From positions 1,151,501 to 1,215,500 of the forward strand of contig VICG01000007.1 of the NCBI GenBank assembly GCA_008692225.1: a stretch of DNA of 64,000 nucleotides, written 5' to 3'. How positions within the stretch are numbered: the first letter of the stretch is position 1; every line of letters starts with the position of its first letter. The position numbers and the translations under genes were made by a program. Source of the stretch: Monilinia fructicola. Its lineage: Eukaryota; Ascomycota; Leotiomycetes; Helotiales; Sclerotiniaceae. The notes beneath the pieces were generated by a model, which was not told the DNA's origin, searched no databases, and saw nothing but the letters and a program-made list of their open reading frames with translations. Shown piece by piece: positions 1 through 10,827 of this stretch.

Positions 1-793
1 TAGAGATAATGTGATTGTTGTTTCAAAAACAGACATCAGGCGCGGACAAAAGAGAACCAACCCAAATTGAGCCTGTCTTTAATGATACAGAAGGAGTAGA
101 AGAATTCATAGGGAAGAGTTTAGGGTCTTTTAGGTTGACTCATGGGTGCTAGTTGTGACTATTCTGATCGCAGTTTGATAGGTCAAAATGAGTAAAGTAT
201 CAATATCATGAAGCCATGGAGAAAAGGACTTTGAAAGAGTTGAGAACTTGCTTATTCAAACTAAACAGTAGCATTCTGAAATCCAAAATCTTGGAAATAT
301 ACAGGAAATCATAGAAGTTAGGAATGGTGAGCTAAGCTTTGCTGATTGATTGGATTGGCTCAAGCCTTTTAGAAACTCACAGTTATATCCAGCTTTATAG
401 CGATCACTTCACTTATACGGTAATTGGCTGCCTACCAAATGTTTGTCAAGATACTCAGGGTATGCACTAACGCCAATATTGCGTTTGCAGTGAAATAAGC
501 TGACCCATAATGCAATCAATCTCGTGGTCCAAATTGATTTTGAAAATCAAAAGTCGTACAAAGATGTGCAGTCAGCCTAACTCGGCTCTGCAAGGCGGTT
601 TTTGATTGGATCCCAAATCATTCCCTGCAGATACTCAGGTTTTGGTGGCTGTTTCAGATGCGCCAACTACATTTCATTCAATCAACATTTATCAGGTAGC
701 GATAAGTCTCATTGATCGTCATATTGGAAGTAGTTCTAGATTATCTATATTTGTGGCGAAGAACATCTAAATACATGTCATCACTTAGTCTGT
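1..793. other. Upstream non-coding stretch
   Basis: I see no long open frame or recognisable motif here. It is AT-rich, ordinary intergenic DNA and may hold the promoter, or unrecognised 5' exons, of the coiled-coil gene that starts at 794 or 803. Confidence 0.4.
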
Positions 794-1856
794 ATGTTCA
801 CGATGCCGAAGATGGATTTGACGTGCGATAGTCCAGAACCACAGGAGCACTTGTCAAAGAGACAAAAGACCGCTGATTTTGAGGAAGACTTTGAGAACGT
901 GGGTGCTGATTTGTTTCTTTGGTTTGATTCTGAAATTGTAATATTGACTTTGACCCCAAGAAATTAACGGCTCCTATTGCTCTCGAGCTTGGCGAAGAGT
1001 CTAGAGACCTTGAACGTAAGTTTTCAAAACTCCAGCGAGAACAGAGACCTCAAATTCACGAGACAGTCAAACTCCTGGACAAATGTCTTGCTTCACGTAG
1101 ATGCGATATCGCCCAGCCTGCGAAATGCCAGTGTCGATGCTGTCTCTACACCAAATATGGACATATTGCATTTGTGCCGCACGATGCCCATCAAGATGAC
1201 GAGGATGGCCCAGGGAAGAAATGTGAGGATTGTATTAATGTTGAGGGGACTGTTAGAGGACAATTTGCAGGTGAAATTTCCTCACTCGCGATAAATCATG
1301 AACGAGATCTAACTTCTTCCAGTGGAGATCTCAGAGCCTTTACCTATGTCGCCTGAAGCTCGACATGACCTTGCATGCCATTTCCGGGTATTTAGAGAGA
1401 TTCTAAGTAGGATGTTTTCAACAAAGATCCAAGACCTGAGGAAGAGAATGGCTCAGGTGAAGATAGAAAGCATGCCAATGTTACAGGAAGAGATGTTGAA
1501 ACTACAGGAAGAAGTTATAGTATGCGATTCTCAGCTGGATGAGCTGAGGAAGGAACTAGCACGCACTTTCGAGACCATGGTGACGAGTGGTGTCGATATA
1601 TCGAGACGAACAAATGATCTGTCCATGACCTCATGATCAGAAGAACACAATGCCGACACTTGTACGCCTGGGCAAGATAAGCGTGCGAGGAACCGCGTCA
1701 CTAGAGGAATACATGAATAGAGTAAGTGCCGAAAATGTCAGAATTGCGAAGTGGGTACCGCAGTTGGAGGAAGAGAATACTCAATTCAAAAGGCATGATT
1801 CTCAGACTGCTCCGACAAAATTCTACACCTCGGGCGGAAATCAAAGTCATGATTAG
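794..1856 (+). CDS. Four-exon coiled-coil hypothetical protein with a Cys-rich centre
   Basis: I do not recognise the family. The best model has exons 794-898, 961-1270, 1323-1579 and 1641-1856, together 888 nt or 295 residues, with every junction in frame. Introns 1 and 2 are 62 and 52 nt (GTGGGT..AAG and GTGAAA..CAG); intron 3 (GTGACG..CAG, 61 nt) is the weakest. The N-terminus is acidic, and a charged coiled-coil-like stretch follows in exon 2. A middle segment has clustered cysteines (CQCRCC, then KKCEDC), which could bind metal. Exon 3 encodes a long Leu/Glu/Lys coiled coil (LQEEMLKLQEEV) and exon 4 a further charged helix. The start is uncertain: ATG at 794 or 803 in the same frame, and an upstream exon is possible. 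Without intron 3 the protein would stop at 1636. A chromatin or cytoskeletal role would be guesswork. Confidence 0.55.
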
Positions 1857-2075
1857 AGCTAGATGTCTCTAGGTATTCAGGTAGAAACCGGATAACAAAT
1901 TGACGTTTAGGACATTCTCCACTGACTTTGCGGGGATTAAAACAAGCAATAAATTCTGTATATCTGTACCTTTTGGCATATCATTTCATGGCAGTGGTAA
2001 TGATGGTAAAGGCCTCGATTACTCCAATGCAGCTAAGAACAATCTATGTATACATATGCCATGCCTGGAATCCTC

Positions 2076-3170
2076 CTAATCCATTTCCGGAGAAGCAACC
2101 TTCATGAAGAGATTCTTGCCCTGTTCATTCCTACCGGCCCAATAGTACGGGCCCTCGGTTCGATTCTGCCAATCGTGTTTGTCCTTCACCACGTACATGC
2201 CCCCCATACCTTCAGTCAACAGCAGATCAGTAATATAGTGGCTGCCTCCATCACAGAGATAGCCATCTCCTCGACGGGACCAGCCATAGTTCTGTGGACA
2301 GCCCGTCGTCAACTTTCCAAGTTTGCCCAAGGCCCATTCTTCTTGCGCTTCTCGCTCGGGACCCTGCATCCGGGTTATGGTCGCTTGACGAGAGGCCATC
2401 TTGATATCGTTGGGGGACTGGAGAATACTTCTTACACTGGGTGCGTTTGCAAACTTCTCTGAGGGCCCGGTTATGGGTGCTACGCTGGCTTCTTTAATAG
2501 CTGTCACTACAGATGGCATCGCGGATCGATCTCTTTGAAGCAATGTTTGATGCATCTTGGATTGATCTCGTTGGAGCAATGTGTGGTTGGCGGGTGGGCG
2601 TTGACTGGTGGTGCCATTGTCGCGTTGCAATAGTGTCCTAGCATCGGATGGAGGGCTTAATGCTATTGTTGGGGGGATAAATGACGGCTGTTTTGCAGTA
2701 ACATCGCGTCGAAGCTCAGTAGCACCGGTATTTGTTCTCCTGGAAGGCTCACGACCTGGCATTTGGGACGAGGCGGTAGCATATTGACTGGGGCTACGGG
2801 ATGAGACGTATGCAGGTGGAACTTGAGATGCACCTCTGAGAGTTGCAGCGTGAGAAGGTCTGGCAGTTGGTTGGTGGTATGGAGCTTCGGAAGGTCTAGC
2901 AGATGGCCGATTAAGTGAGCCGCTAAGAGTCGCGGCTGGAGGAGGTCTAACTGATGGATGGTGAGACGGGCCTGGGGAAACTGAAGGTGCTTTAGAAGAA
3001 GCTCTAGGTGCCTGAGAATGAGGGGGATTAGCAGAAGGGTAGAGTTGACTTGCACCATGGGCGGGAGCATCCGCAGGGGGTGCTTGCGATTTCATGACAG
3101 GAACTGAAGCAGTTGGATATAGTTGACTTATACCGTGCCCGGGACCATTTGGTGGTGCTTGAGAAGCCAT
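2076..3170 (-). CDS. Pro/Ser-rich hypothetical protein with TLLQRD repeats
   Basis: This is a single-exon frame of 364 residues, taken from the ATG at 3170 (MASQAPP); the open frame continues upstream but has no ATG there. The first ~270 residues are disordered and rich in Pro, Ala, Ser and Gln. Two copies of a QAPP..HG.SQLYP unit sit at the start, and three copies of TLLQRD lie in the middle. The last ~80 residues look folded: Trp, Gly, Tyr and two Cys (GCPQNYGWSRRGDGYLCDGG, then YWAGRNEQGKN). I do not recognise a named domain. The gene is divergent from the one at 3720, and the ~550 bp between them may be a shared promoter. The function is unknown; the layout suggests a flexible linker carrying a small C-terminal binding module. 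Confidence 0.65.
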   Translation of the reverse strand: MASQAPPNGPGHGISQLYPTASVPVMKSQAPPADAPAHGASQLYPSANPPHSQAPRASSKAPSVSPGPSHHPSVRPPPAATLSGSLNRPSARPSEAPYHQPTARPSHAATLRGASQVPPAYVSSRSPSQYATASSQMPGREPSRRTNTGATELRRDVTAKQPSFIPPTIALSPPSDARTLLQRDNGTTSQRPPANHTLLQRDQSKMHQTLLQRDRSAMPSVVTAIKEASVAPITGPSEKFANAPSVRSILQSPNDIKMASRQATITRMQGPEREAQEEWALGKLGKLTTGCPQNYGWSRRGDGYLCDGGSHYITDLLLTEGMGGMYVVKDKHDWQNRTEGPYYWAGRNEQGKNLFMKVASPEMD

Positions 3171-3719
3171 GTTGTTTGCAATTGGGTAGATGGAGCGAGA
3201 GAACAAAGATATAGGCTGAGCTAGGTTTGATTTGAGTTTGAGGAAGACTTAACGTATCTCTATATCTGTGTAGTAGTATAGAGATGGTTGGGAGATAGGG
3301 TAAAGAGAGTTTCTTTATAGGAGACGAGGAGAGATTTCTTGGAGCTCGGTTCATTGTGATTAACTTTCAGACATATTGTTATCTGTAGTTATAATGTGAA
3401 TGAGCTGGCTTCGAAATATTCTCACTTCACTTCATGGTCTTCGCACTTTGCGAATCATTGACTTTATTACAATCATCTCAAGTAATCTAGATGAGCATTA
3501 TTCACCGCCCCCCTTACCCCGCAAAAAAGACTTGTGAGTACCCGAAAACTGTGAAGTTCCTCGCGGAGAAGCCAAATAAAAATAGAGAAAAACAGACTTT
3601 CACATACGGTCAACCCCCCTACCTTTCCGAAGAAATTAGTCAACACCAGTATTTTGAAAGTGACGCAGCTTCAAAACAAACCAAAATTACTACAGACAAC
3701 ACATCCTGCAAAACTCAAG
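3171..3719. promoter_or_regulatory. Divergent intergenic region, likely bidirectional promoter
   Basis: This ~550-bp gap separates two genes that start head to head (ATG at 3170 on the minus strand and at 3720 on the plus strand). It is AT-rich with pyrimidine tracts. I see no unambiguous factor-binding motif; the promoter role is inferred from gene orientation. Confidence 0.4.
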
Positions 3720-4268
3720 ATGGACGACGTTATATACAACAAAAATGACGATACCAATATCGCAATGGTCATAAACGCCACCCTCATCGACACCTACAAC
3801 GGCGAGGATATTACAGTCCACGCGGGCCAGACATGGGCATACAAATTTCATATCCCGCACTGGCCCAAAGGCGAAGATATTCTCCTTGGACGCGGTGAAG
3901 CTGAACTCCAAGTCTGCATGGGCTACATGTTGCATGGCCATTTATCCATCAACGAAGGCAAAGATTGGACCCGCACTGCTTTTGAAGTTGACGATGCGGT
4001 GGAGCTATGCAGCGCGGCGAGAATCGAAGATCGCGCTCCAGAATTTCGTCTCTCTGGCTTGGTGCTCAAGATTAAGGATGAGTGGCTGACTCTGGGATGG
4101 GAGAGATACGACGATGATTTGGGAAATTTTGCGTGGATCTATGTGAAGGCGAAGTGTCCCATTGCAACGAAGGATATGCTGTATAAGCAGTATTATGTGG
4201 AAGGCGTCATGAATGGGTATGATCGTATGAAAGATTGGGTCGCCAATACGATCACTGTTGCGCCTTGA
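3720..4268 (+). CDS. Hypothetical protein, 182 residues
   Basis: This is an uninterrupted frame starting at the ATG at 3720 (MDDVIYNKND), which sits in a good context (CAAGATGG). In-frame codons upstream lack an ATG. The product is acidic and soluble, with no signal peptide or membrane segment. It alternates short hydrophobic strands with charged loops (TLIDTYNGEDITVHAGQTW, LSGLVLKIKDEWLTLGWERYDD), which suggests a beta-rich fold. I do not recognise the family. It is divergent from the Pro/Ser-rich gene to its left. Reading-frame length, codon composition and the start context support a real gene. Confidence 0.65.
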   Translation: MDDVIYNKNDDTNIAMVINATLIDTYNGEDITVHAGQTWAYKFHIPHWPKGEDILLGRGEAELQVCMGYMLHGHLSINEGKDWTRTAFEVDDAVELCSAARIEDRAPEFRLSGLVLKIKDEWLTLGWERYDDDLGNFAWIYVKAKCPIATKDMLYKQYYVEGVMNGYDRMKDWVANTITVAP

Positions 4269-5001
4269 TCCCCAATTTTAATGGGTCGAGATGATTTCAG
4301 TGATGGCATGGCTCTGATCAGAATGGCATGTGGTGGAATCGAACACAAGTTACATCAAATATTGTGGTATTTGCATTGATTGGATCAGATGGCTCCACTC
4401 ACTTCAAACGTTTCATATGAAACCATGAAAATCAGGAGTATAGTGAATGGAACGCTCGAGGAGGACTTGTGCCTACCTACCTCAATTCCACAAGTTATTT
4501 ATCAGCGAACACGAGACCTACCTTGAAAGAACCCCCCTTTGATTATAGGTAAAATTCAATGCGTTTATAATACGGTTTTATGAGTATTTGGTGAAACTTG
4601 CTTGTCTTGATGATGACTTGAATATACTGATGCCATAGAAACAACAGGTCCAGGATTGGATGGCAAGAGCTTCGAGATACGAGGAGTGCCACCTGCAACG
4701 AGTCCAGTCAGGGTTCTTGAAAATTTCGATTCATCACACGGGGAAGAGTTCTGCAAGACGCAAGGATCATGATCCGTTCATTATTCATACACTCCTTACG
4801 TGCTTGAACTTCCCACTCGCCTCTTGCCAAAGCTCTTCATTACTGAGCCGCTTTCGCATCATGTAGGATTGCCGGAATGCGAACAGATACGAATGGATGC
4901 ATATATAATATCACAGATAGCTGGTTAGTAGGTAGTCTATCTTCAGGTAAATTGATTGAAGATTGGTTCTGTTACGATCCCTTTGTTCATTTGATAGCCT
5001 C
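4269..5001. other. Intergenic, nothing recognised
   Basis: This lies between two convergent genes (3720 plus strand, 6303 minus strand). Only short chance frames are present, and no repeat or RNA gene is evident. Confidence 0.4.
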
Positions 5002-6303
5002 TTAAGAGTCTACCTCGTCCTTTGCCAGCCACGCCAGTGCACTCAAAGCATATGCATCTATGCCTATCTGCATCGTGGGAAAAATCTGAGGTGCAAAGAG
5101 GGCACTATGATTTCCAGGTATGCTCTCAGCCAACGTACCTTCTTTTCGCGCCACATCGAATTTCTCAGCTGCAGTACAGCCATAGGCAAAAAGAAGAGCG
5201 GGCCTTTCAATAGCAGACGCAAGGATGCAAAAGTCTTCGCTGAAACTGAGCCTCGGGTAGTTTGCATCATAACTTTCATCGCTAGGACTAAAATGATCGT
5301 GGAAGACCTGCCCCACTCGTTCCGTCGCAACGACATCATTAACAGTCACGGGAAAGGATCGAGTTGGAACAATCGTAGGTTCTGCGACTGCATTGGACGC
5401 TGCACTTTCTGCTTTCACAATTCTCAACACACCATTGTATAACTTTTGCCTTGTAATTTCATCATTGGCACGGATATCAAGGGTGATTGTTGCGTCATCG
5501 CTGACTACATTTTCCGCAGTAGTCGACCCAGAGATGAAGCTTGCACATGTAACAACGGCATGCTCACTAGGATGTATTTCCCGGGACACCAGAGTTTGCA
5601 GCCTCATGATAGCGCTGGATGCCATGACAATAGGGTCTACCAAGCGCTCCGGCATGGATGCATGTCCTCCGCGGCCGTGGAACGTGACGCGGAGATTATC
5701 GCAGGAACTAGCCATCGTACCAGGCCGGATTCCAATGACCCCGGCTCTTGCGGGAACAACATGGCCACTGAAGACAACATCTGGGATAGGGATGCTATTC
5801 TTATTGGGGTCGTAGAGTCCATCATCGACCATGCTTTGAGCACCGGTACCTCGTTCTTCAGCTGGTTGAAAGACAAGGACAATGGTGCCATGCCATTGGG
5901 CCCGGGCGGAGACCATAAGCTCAGCATAGGCCAAAAGACAGGTAATATGCATATCATGGCCACATGCGTGCATTACCGGTTGTTCCTGTCCATGGGCATC
6001 AATGACTCGCTTTGTGCTGGCATATGAGAGACCAGTTCGTTCTTCGATAGGAAGGGCATCCATGTCTGCACGAGAGAGTACAATGGGGCCGGGCCCATTA
6101 CGAAGCACGGCGGCAACACCATATCCTCCAATATTTGAGTGAATTTCAAAGTCCTGCGATACCTTGCGCAGATGATGGACAATGGTAGACGATGTTTCTA
6201 CTTCTTGATTGGATAGTTCAGGATTCGAATGAAAATGTTTGTATAAGTTTTCGTAGGATGATAGGTTAGGCACGTGAGCCTGGAGAATTCTGGTCAGAGA
6301 CAT
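5002..6303 (-). CDS. M20-family metallo-amidohydrolase
   Basis: This is a 433-residue single-exon protein of the M20D/amidohydrolase type (relatives: hippurate hydrolase, IAA-amino-acid hydrolase, N-acyl-amino-acid amidohydrolases). The metal-site motif HACGHDMH places Cys114 and His116. FQPAEE gives the catalytic base and ligand (Glu149/150), SGH gives His181, and GNHSALFAP gives the C-terminal ligand His399. GRGGHAS near residues 210-215 is the dimerisation-domain signature. Length is typical of the family. The ATG at 6303 precedes MSLTRILQ. There is no signal peptide, so it is probably cytosolic. The expected reaction is hydrolysis of an N-acyl or aminoacyl amide bond; the substrate cannot be told from sequence, and the neighbours give no pathway clue. 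Confidence 0.92.
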   Translation of the reverse strand: MSLTRILQAHVPNLSSYENLYKHFHSNPELSNQEVETSSTIVHHLRKVSQDFEIHSNIGGYGVAAVLRNGPGPIVLSRADMDALPIEERTGLSYASTKRVIDAHGQEQPVMHACGHDMHITCLLAYAELMVSARAQWHGTIVLVFQPAEERGTGAQSMVDDGLYDPNKNSIPIPDVVFSGHVVPARAGVIGIRPGTMASSCDNLRVTFHGRGGHASMPERLVDPIVMASSAIMRLQTLVSREIHPSEHAVVTCASFISGSTTAENVVSDDATITLDIRANDEITRQKLYNGVLRIVKAESAASNAVAEPTIVPTRSFPVTVNDVVATERVGQVFHDHFSPSDESYDANYPRLSFSEDFCILASAIERPALLFAYGCTAAEKFDVARKEGTLAESIPGNHSALFAPQIFPTMQIGIDAYALSALAWLAKDEVDS

Positions 6304-7281
6304 TCTGAAAGATGGTAATGAAGAATCTTCCTCGCAACAGTTTGCCCTCAGTAGTAAACATCAAACTGTACACCAACATTTTGGTCATTATCATTATCCC
6401 ACCTATGTGTTCACGCAAGGTAAGTGAGACTAGGTGGCCAATGCTTTTCCGTCATGCATTCTCATAGGCTACAAAATCCATGAATTCATAGGCTCGTTGC
6501 ATCTGTAGCAAATCTTTAACATGCTTACTCAACTAGAACTATAGCTACTTGTACATGCTTACAATAACTCAACTCAAACAACGTATATTGACATGACTCT
6601 TCAATGTACTACCAAATCGAAAAGTAAGTGTCTGCCTTTATTTCGCTCTATCCTGGAATACTCTTCTCGAAAAGCTCTCCCTCCTGGAATAGATGTTGGT
6701 TATGTCAAATTCTGCTGCTACCATTTACGGGAAAGAAATGTCATACCTTTTTCTGAAATCTCATAAATAGGTACTACGTACTTGGCAAGGATGGATTGAA
6801 ATCCAGAATGAATGGCAATAATCGTCGTGTGCGAGCCATTTTTTCGATCTCTAGGGACAGGGTGAGTCAATCCAGTGGATGCACCAGCCAGAAAGTCAAT
6901 GAATGGCCATCGCAAGACATGCTGATAATGAAGCATGTTTGATGGAATGTCGAATTTATTGCATCATGGTCTGACATACTGAAATAATATTAGGAAGCAT
7001 TTCAATTGACAGTAGTCAACGTCTAAATGCAGCTGTTTAACCTACAACCGGATCAAAAAAAACAACCAATGAGAATATACACGCTAATTTGATGCCATCC
7101 ATCAAACGCTCAGCAAGAATATGCTTCTTAAGACCAGGCTCTGATGCTGAACCTATTCAATACACGTTCAAAAACACGCTATCCCACACTTAACGCCCAT
7201 ATCCCGCCATATGCAAATTATATACAACTTGTACAAACTTTCGGCCACTATAGCCGTCCGGCAAACGTAGAGCTTACCAGG
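6304..7281. other. Intergenic between two minus-strand genes
   Basis: This should hold the promoter of the amidohydrolase (start 6303) and the 3' flank of the LRR gene (stop 7282). I see no convincing coding frame, repeat or RNA gene. Confidence 0.4.
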
Positions 7282-9003
7282 TCAAGTATCAATGTCCAAG
7301 TTCATCTTGTTTTTAACATCCTCCAAGTCAGAGTGAGTCTGTCGTGACTCGGGATTCTGCGGCAGACATAACCAACTGCAGCCTCTTCGAATCAATGGTA
7401 TCAACTTCTCAGCAGCATCCCTCTCATTTTCCATATGCCTGGGTTTATTGGCGTCACTGCTCGTTGGAACACGAACCAAACGATCTTTCTTAGATACCTT
7501 TTCAATCTCCCACCATTCTATCCATTCCGTCCGAGGAACAACGAAACTGCGGTTACAAATAGTGCACAAAGTTGGTCCAGAATAAGTGATATTTTCCGCT
7601 CTTTTGAGTAACAAAGGGATCTGGGGTGGGGATTGTTCCAGATAAGATTCGAGATGTGGAAATTCAGGGTTTCGAGTACAGGACTGTAAAGCTTTTTCCA
7701 GCAGGCTCTGAACCCGTGAACAGACCGTAGGAGGCTCTGGGATATCACCTGTCCTTGCTACGGGAAGTTGGACGTGCCTTCCAGTGATTTTCCAAGTTGG
7801 ATCAGAGGGAAACGCAGGTCCTTTCATACATCGCCCGAACAAATCGAGAAATCTGACTTCTGTTCTGAATTGGTATGACAAAGTACATTTCCCACCATAC
7901 ACTGGTCTATTCGAGCCATCGGGAACAAAGCCGTCGTCTGAAGAATCGGGGAACAATTGACTCTGTATACTGGGATCTGAGCGTGCAAGTCTCCTGGTAT
8001 CTTCTTCGTTGAGACGTAATGGACTGCGAACGATCGATGACTTGCGGTGAAGATCAATCTCAAGGTGTGTCGCGCTATTCTCGGTGCTCTCGGGTTTTGC
8101 CATTGGCGCGTAGAACGGATTGGGATGTAATTGAAAGTCAAATAACGTTCCTCCAATGACGAGATCAAGAATCTCATAAGGGAGGTAGCCTAAATTGTTT
8201 TGGGAAATGTTCAAGTCCTCTAAGATCTTCAGCTTCCCAATGCTAGGGGGTATCTCCTGTAATTTGTTGTCTCGTAAACTCAAGAAAACCAATCTATTCA
8301 GATTAAATAACTCTGCAGGAAGTTTGGTAAGATGATTCCCTGAGAGAATGACTCTTAAAGAAGGCTCCAAAGTACCATAACCACGCGCAGCTTTAACGAA
8401 AGTTCCGAGGGGGCGAATCGTAGAGTTTTCGAGATGATCAAGTGCCAGGCGACTACTTAAAGTTAGCCCGAAAGGTCCAGAGATGCCGGTCTCTACCTAC
8501 GATAGATCGATATACTCCTCTCCATTTTCAAGGCATCTCTCAATCTTCCTCTGCGCATGTATGTCCTTTGGAATATCAAGAGTGATTCTTGATTTGAGCG
8601 GTGACGGGACAACATTATTGTTGGCCGGCCATACTTTCTTTCCGTTCTCTGTCATTGCATCATCCACATCCGTACCGTCACTACCCATGAATACGCCGCT
8701 GTCAACCTTCTTACTGAATGTTCTTTTATTTCTTATGGGAACTTTGCGATCTACAGGTTCATCCTCAATGGCAGAGTCGGACGCTAGTTGTTGATCAAAC
8801 CATGGACCTCTGAATCTTTGCTTTCGTCGTTTTTGTGAGTACTTCTCTACTGAGGGGTCATCATCGCTCGAGAAAATTGGAGGATCGCTTGAATCAGGAG
8901 GAGGAGTATCGCGAACGCGTTTTCGCGACAAGTTCGTTGTGGCAGAGGTGGAAGAAGATATATTGCCTCTGTTCAATCGCGGTAGGAATAGTTCTTCTGC
9001 CAT
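7282..9003 (-). CDS. Leucine-rich-repeat protein with C-terminal CxxC module
   Basis: There are two exons, 9003-8501 and 8455-7282, joined across a 45-nt intron (GTAGGT..CTAAC..AAG) to give 558 residues in frame. The start is MAEELFLP at 9003. The first ~170 residues are disordered, charged and nuclear-looking (SRKRVRD, SQKRRKQR). About three to four LRRs follow at residues ~200-270, with phrases such as LVFLSLRDNKLQEIPPSIGKL and LEDLNISQNNLGYLP. The C-terminal half is Leu/Glu-rich with LCTICNRSF (Cys465, Cys468), which could be half of a zinc-binding site. LRRs usually bind proteins. The nuclear-type basic N-terminus suggests a nuclear partner, but that is inference. The family is seen across ascomycetes as a hypothetical LRR protein; I cannot give a name. 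Confidence 0.8.
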
Positions 9004-10171
9004 TTCAAACCGGTGCAATTGATTAACTCAGCGGTGCCTTCCCTTTAAGAGATCAACGATCGAAATATACGAGCTAGGAAAGGCGTAATGAGGCAGAATG
9101 GATATAGAACTCTATTCCGAAGGTTGAACTGCAATCTATCGCGAAACATCGACCGAGGCTGCCAAGACACACTAGCGGCCGCCTCCTTATTTGGGACGCG
9201 TTTTCTATTCCAGGTTTCTACTTTCTTTACTCCTCCCCGCGCTTCCGTTTGCTGGTACCTTGGCGGGATTAGATAATCATGATAAGATAAAGCAATACAA
9301 GGAAGGTACGGAGTAAGGTACGAGTGAGATAAGATAAGATCAGATAAAGCAAGGTGAGAGAGATTGCACGGACTGTCACTTGCTTCACTCTTCGTTTTAC
9401 CTCCGTACCACTCGAGTACTGTCAGGTTTGTAAGGTTGCAGGTTCCAATTTTCCCTCCTGTTCTATCTTCTCTATCTACCATTCGAACTGATTACCTCAG
9501 ATATCCGTAATCACGTATGCAACTGGGAACATCCGATATTACGCCCAGAGCGTATTGTTGTTCTTAACATCATATCATCATACACGTCGAACATACACCT
9601 CGAACATACACCTCCAACAATACACCTCCAACATACACCTCCAACATACACCTCCACACATACACCTCCAACATACACCTCCAACATACACCTCCAACAT
9701 ACACCTCCAACATACACCTCAACATTACACACAACATACCACCTCCAATATACACCTCCAACATACACCACATCAAAAGGATTTACTTGATAATTGAGAC
9801 CTGACTACAAACCAACCAGCTGGAGGTCATAAGTTGGCTCTATTCGACTAAATGGTCTGGTCACATGGACGATGTATTACATTGCTTGAGGCTGATAATA
9901 CGATACTCCCATTCCTCATTAAAATTACGGTGTTTGGCCAAACCATATTCAATATTTACCACCTCGATACTCAAAAAAAACAGCATTCACAATGCTTTGA
10001 AAGCTCTATATACATTCAGTGAATGAATCGTCTTGGGAGATACCTAGGTAGCCTTTGCAACTCCGTCTTTGTGCAACTCGTCAATTGTCATTTCCATTAT
10101 ATTGAAAGATTATCACGGAGGTATCTTGGAGCATCATTGCAAATATACAAGCATCCCTAAATACCAACGAT
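9004..10171. other. Intergenic with promoter of LRR gene and a minisatellite
   Basis: The left part (9004-9480) is the likely promoter of the minus-strand LRR gene and carries a TACGGAGTA motif at 9307. The middle holds the minisatellite annotated separately. The right part precedes the small gene at 10172 and has a TACCTAGGTA palindrome at 10041. Confidence 0.45.
9580..9770. repeat. 13-bp minisatellite (ACATACACCTCCA)
   Basis: About 13-14 tandem copies of the 13-bp unit ACATACACCTCCA span this interval. Copies at the edges diverge (CCTCGAA units on the left, truncated units near 9720-9740 on the right). Because 13 is not a multiple of 3, the apparent open frames through it on both strands are repetitive artefacts rather than genes. 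Confidence 0.9.
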
Positions 10172-10555
10172 ATGTGCACTACATACTTTTCTACTTACGC
10201 CAACTGCCATCATCGTCCTTTCAGGCGAACTAGATGCGCCCTCTATACTCAAGACCGCCGAACCTGTACCGGTAAAATTGAAGTGCCGACAAACGCTGGT
10301 CTTGTCTGCCCGGTCTGTTTCGACAAGATCGTCTGGCTTCGATCAAACGGTGAATGGGAGATGATAGAAACACCAGAGGGTGAACTTGAGAAAGACGACT
10401 GGGAGGAGGTTGAGAGAGTGGGATATGATTGGCAAGAAAATAGCAAAACTAATGATTTGAAGGATAGATTAGAGAGAAACAAGCCCACTGCACTTGCCGT
10501 AACAAAAGGCACAACGTCAGAGTCCAAGAAATCGATTGAGAAATTAGGTGGCTGA
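10172..10555 (+). CDS. Small Cys-rich hypothetical protein
   Basis: This is a 127-residue frame from ATG at 10172. The N-terminal half has six to seven cysteines and histidines (CTTYF, CHH, CALY, CTGK, CPVC), which resembles a small zinc-binding unit. The C-terminal half is acidic then basic, with likely helices (EGELEKDDWEEVERVGYDW). There is no signal peptide. I do not recognise the family. Composition and the dense Cys/His pattern favour a real gene, but there is no second line of support. Confidence 0.5.
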   Translation: MCTTYFSTYANCHHRPFRRTRCALYTQDRRTCTGKIEVPTNAGLVCPVCFDKIVWLRSNGEWEMIETPEGELEKDDWEEVERVGYDWQENSKTNDLKDRLERNKPTALAVTKGTTSESKKSIEKLGG

Positions 10556-10827
10556 TTTTTCAATCATCTCGTCAACATCTCTGGTCTCTAGAGTGCTGCA
10601 ACAACCACCCAAGCGTCACACTCTAAACAGCAACTGCAGTGGCTCTCAAAGTTCACCTTTGCTAGGCCTGGAGTGGCTAGAGACGGCCACCGAGGTACAT
10701 ATAGATATTGAAATACGAATCCGAATGAAAACATGACGAAAACTTTTCCACTGAATCGTTCACTTCACATTGAACGCAAATTTCCAGCCATATAGTTCAA
10801 GTACGTTGTCATATTCCTTGCGAGCGC

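Noticed and set aside
2046..2462. 138-codon plus-strand frame
   Set aside because: It is antisense to the well-supported 2076-3170 gene.
4320..4360. tRNA B-box-like GTTCGATTCC on the minus strand
   Set aside because: No matching A box or acceptor-stem pairing at the right spacing.
5393..6027. Plus-strand frames of 140-193 codons
   Set aside because: Antisense shadows of the amidohydrolase gene.
9511..9797. Overlapping open frames on both strands encoding GGVCWRCMLEVYV- or TSNIHLQHTP-type repeat peptides
   Set aside because: They simply translate the 13-bp minisatellite; a 13-bp unit yields open frames in several phases by chance.
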